Of a stretch of DNA of 13,476 nt, positions 12,743 to 13,476 are shown one piece after another. Positions within the stretch are counted from its first letter, which is position 1; every line of letters starts with the position of its first letter. This DNA comes from DATNIC01 sp035604635 (lineage in GTDB: Bacteria; Vulcanimicrobiota; Vulcanimicrobiia; Vulcanimicrobiales; Vulcanimicrobiaceae), in assembly GCA_035604635.1 (NCBI GenBank), contig DATNIC010000140.1:1-13476 (forward strand). The letters run 5' to 3'. The notes beneath the pieces are model-generated. The model ran no database searches. It was given only the letters and a program-made list of their open reading frames with translations, and was not told where the DNA came from. The translations under genes and the position numbers were made by a program.

Positions 12743-13476
12743 CCAGGCGCCTCCGCAAATACCGCAAAGCACTTCGAAGAATTGAACAGGTAGGACTCGA
12801 CGAAGTCGACGACCTCGCACGACCGTCGGAGTGCGCTCATCGCTCCCGCAAGACAGATCCAGTTGAGGATTTCGTGCTGCCCCGCGTCCTCGATCGCCGC
12901 CGGCGAGAGATCGCCCCAACTGGTCCATCGTCCGGTCGACAATTCTTCGACCCGGGAACGATCGGCTGGAATGTCGGGAAACAAGCGCCCGTGCTTGGTC
13001 GTCAACGATCCGTGCGAGAAGCTCGAGGAACCGATCAGGGCGACGCGCCACGGACTCGCCGCAAAGAATCGCGCCGTCGCCGCACCGAGCTCGAAGCAGC
13101 GGCGCGGCGTCGGCGGCGGCAAGGTCACGACCTCGCCTCCTTCTGCCATCGCCTCGGACGCCGTGCTCAGGAGCTGGTTACCGTAGCAGTTGACGTGAAC
13201 GGGGATGACGGGGTACGGGAACCCGGCCCGGTCGTGATCCAGAAACAACACCGTGTTGTTGAACGAATGGGCCAGACCGCTAGGATGACTGAACGCCAGC
13301 GAGTAGGCGGCATCAAAACCTTGATCGATCAGCGCGCGATACAGCCGGCTTGCGGCGACACGGTGTCCGGCGATGCGCAGCTCCGCGTCGGGTAGCGCAC
13401 CCCAGGAATTCTCGTCCGTGGCGAAGAGGCCGCGGCCGGCGCCGTACGGATGGCACGCTACCGTATCGAAGATCCC
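12739..13476 (-). CDS. Class III extradiol ring-cleavage dioxygenase (LigB-like), C-terminal 245 aa
   Basis: The frame stays open to the right edge, so the N-terminus is missing; the fragment begins GIFDTVACHPYGAGRGLFAT. LigB-type enzymes use Fe(II) to open catechol-type rings next to the two hydroxyls. Supporting blocks are 'GFDAAYSLAFSHPSGLAHSF', 'NNTVLFLDHDRAGFPYPVIPVHVNCYGN', 'VALIGSSSFSHGSLT' with the probable catalytic His at visible residue 155, and 'AGQHEILNWICLAGAM' with Glu at visible residue 202, matching the metal-ligand Glu of the family. The first metal His pair would lie partly outside the window. Related folds include the Memo and AMMECR1-associated proteins, so the catalytic role is likely but not certain. 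The stop overlaps the SBP start by 4 nt (ATGA), placing it first among the visible genes of the ABC operon. Confidence 0.82.
   Translation of the reverse strand, partial: GIFDTVACHPYGAGRGLFATDENSWGALPDAELRIAGHRVAASRLYRALIDQGFDAAYSLAFSHPSGLAHSFNNTVLFLDHDRAGFPYPVIPVHVNCYGNQLLSTASEAMAEGGEVVTLPPPTPRRCFELGAATARFFAASPWRVALIGSSSFSHGSLTTKHGRLFPDIPADRSRVEELSTGRWTSWGDLSPAAIEDAGQHEILNWICLAGAMSALRRSCEVVDFVESYLFNSSKCFAVFAEAPG

Noticed and set aside
13249..13251. GTG at 13251 as the start of a 170-aa protein
   Set aside because: The same frame stays open to the window edge and encodes conserved LigB-like sequence upstream, so this GTG is an internal Val.

Overview
This is a dense, GC-rich (well over 60% by eye) bacterial chromosomal segment with short intergenic gaps and several clear Shine-Dalgarno sequences. 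I see no rRNA, tRNA, CRISPR array, insertion sequence or phage gene. The content (zinc alcohol dehydrogenase, REC-GGDEF protein, class III extradiol dioxygenase, TauT/NitT-type ABC genes, Tat signal) suggests a free-living soil or environmental bacterium. An uncultured high-GC phylum such as Eremiobacterota is a guess only; the sequence itself does not fix the taxonomy.

Left part (1-2971): the N-terminus of a VOC-fold protein runs off the left edge, 1 nt after a small unknown protein. Next come methionine sulfoxide reductase B (msrB) and a zinc-dependent alcohol dehydrogenase, all on the minus strand. A REC-GGDEF diguanylate cyclase diverges from the dehydrogenase across a 52-nt gap that holds an 11-bp palindrome.

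Middle (2968-5786): a minus-strand pair encodes an ACMSD-like amidohydrolase and quinolinate phosphoribosyltransferase (nadC), overlapping by 13 nt. ACMSD acts at the branch point that decides whether quinolinate, the NadC substrate, is formed. Divergent from this pair is a formylglycine-generating enzyme with both active-site cysteines; no sulfatase is in view.

Envelope region (5783-8016): three minus-strand genes (small secreted protein, secreted Ala/Ser-rich protein, single-pass Pro/Ala-rich membrane protein) resemble nothing I can name. Across a 207-nt repeat-containing intergenic region, a plus-strand run begins with a 55-aa zinc-ribbon protein and a small secreted protein. It continues into a secreted PEBP/YbhB-family protein and an ABC substrate-binding protein that has a 14-bp perfect hairpin inside its signal-peptide codons.

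Right part (9562-13476): a tightly coupled minus-strand operon encodes a class III (LigB-like) extradiol dioxygenase (partial, running off the right edge), a Tat-exported substrate-binding protein, two paralogous permeases and a class I SAM methyltransferase. The steps are joined by ATGA/GTGA overlaps or gaps of 18 nt or less. No ABC ATPase is present. The best reading is an uptake-and-modification locus for an unidentified small molecule, possibly aromatic. Three convergent gene pairs meet with overlapping or nearly touching stop codons, leaving no room for ordinary terminators.
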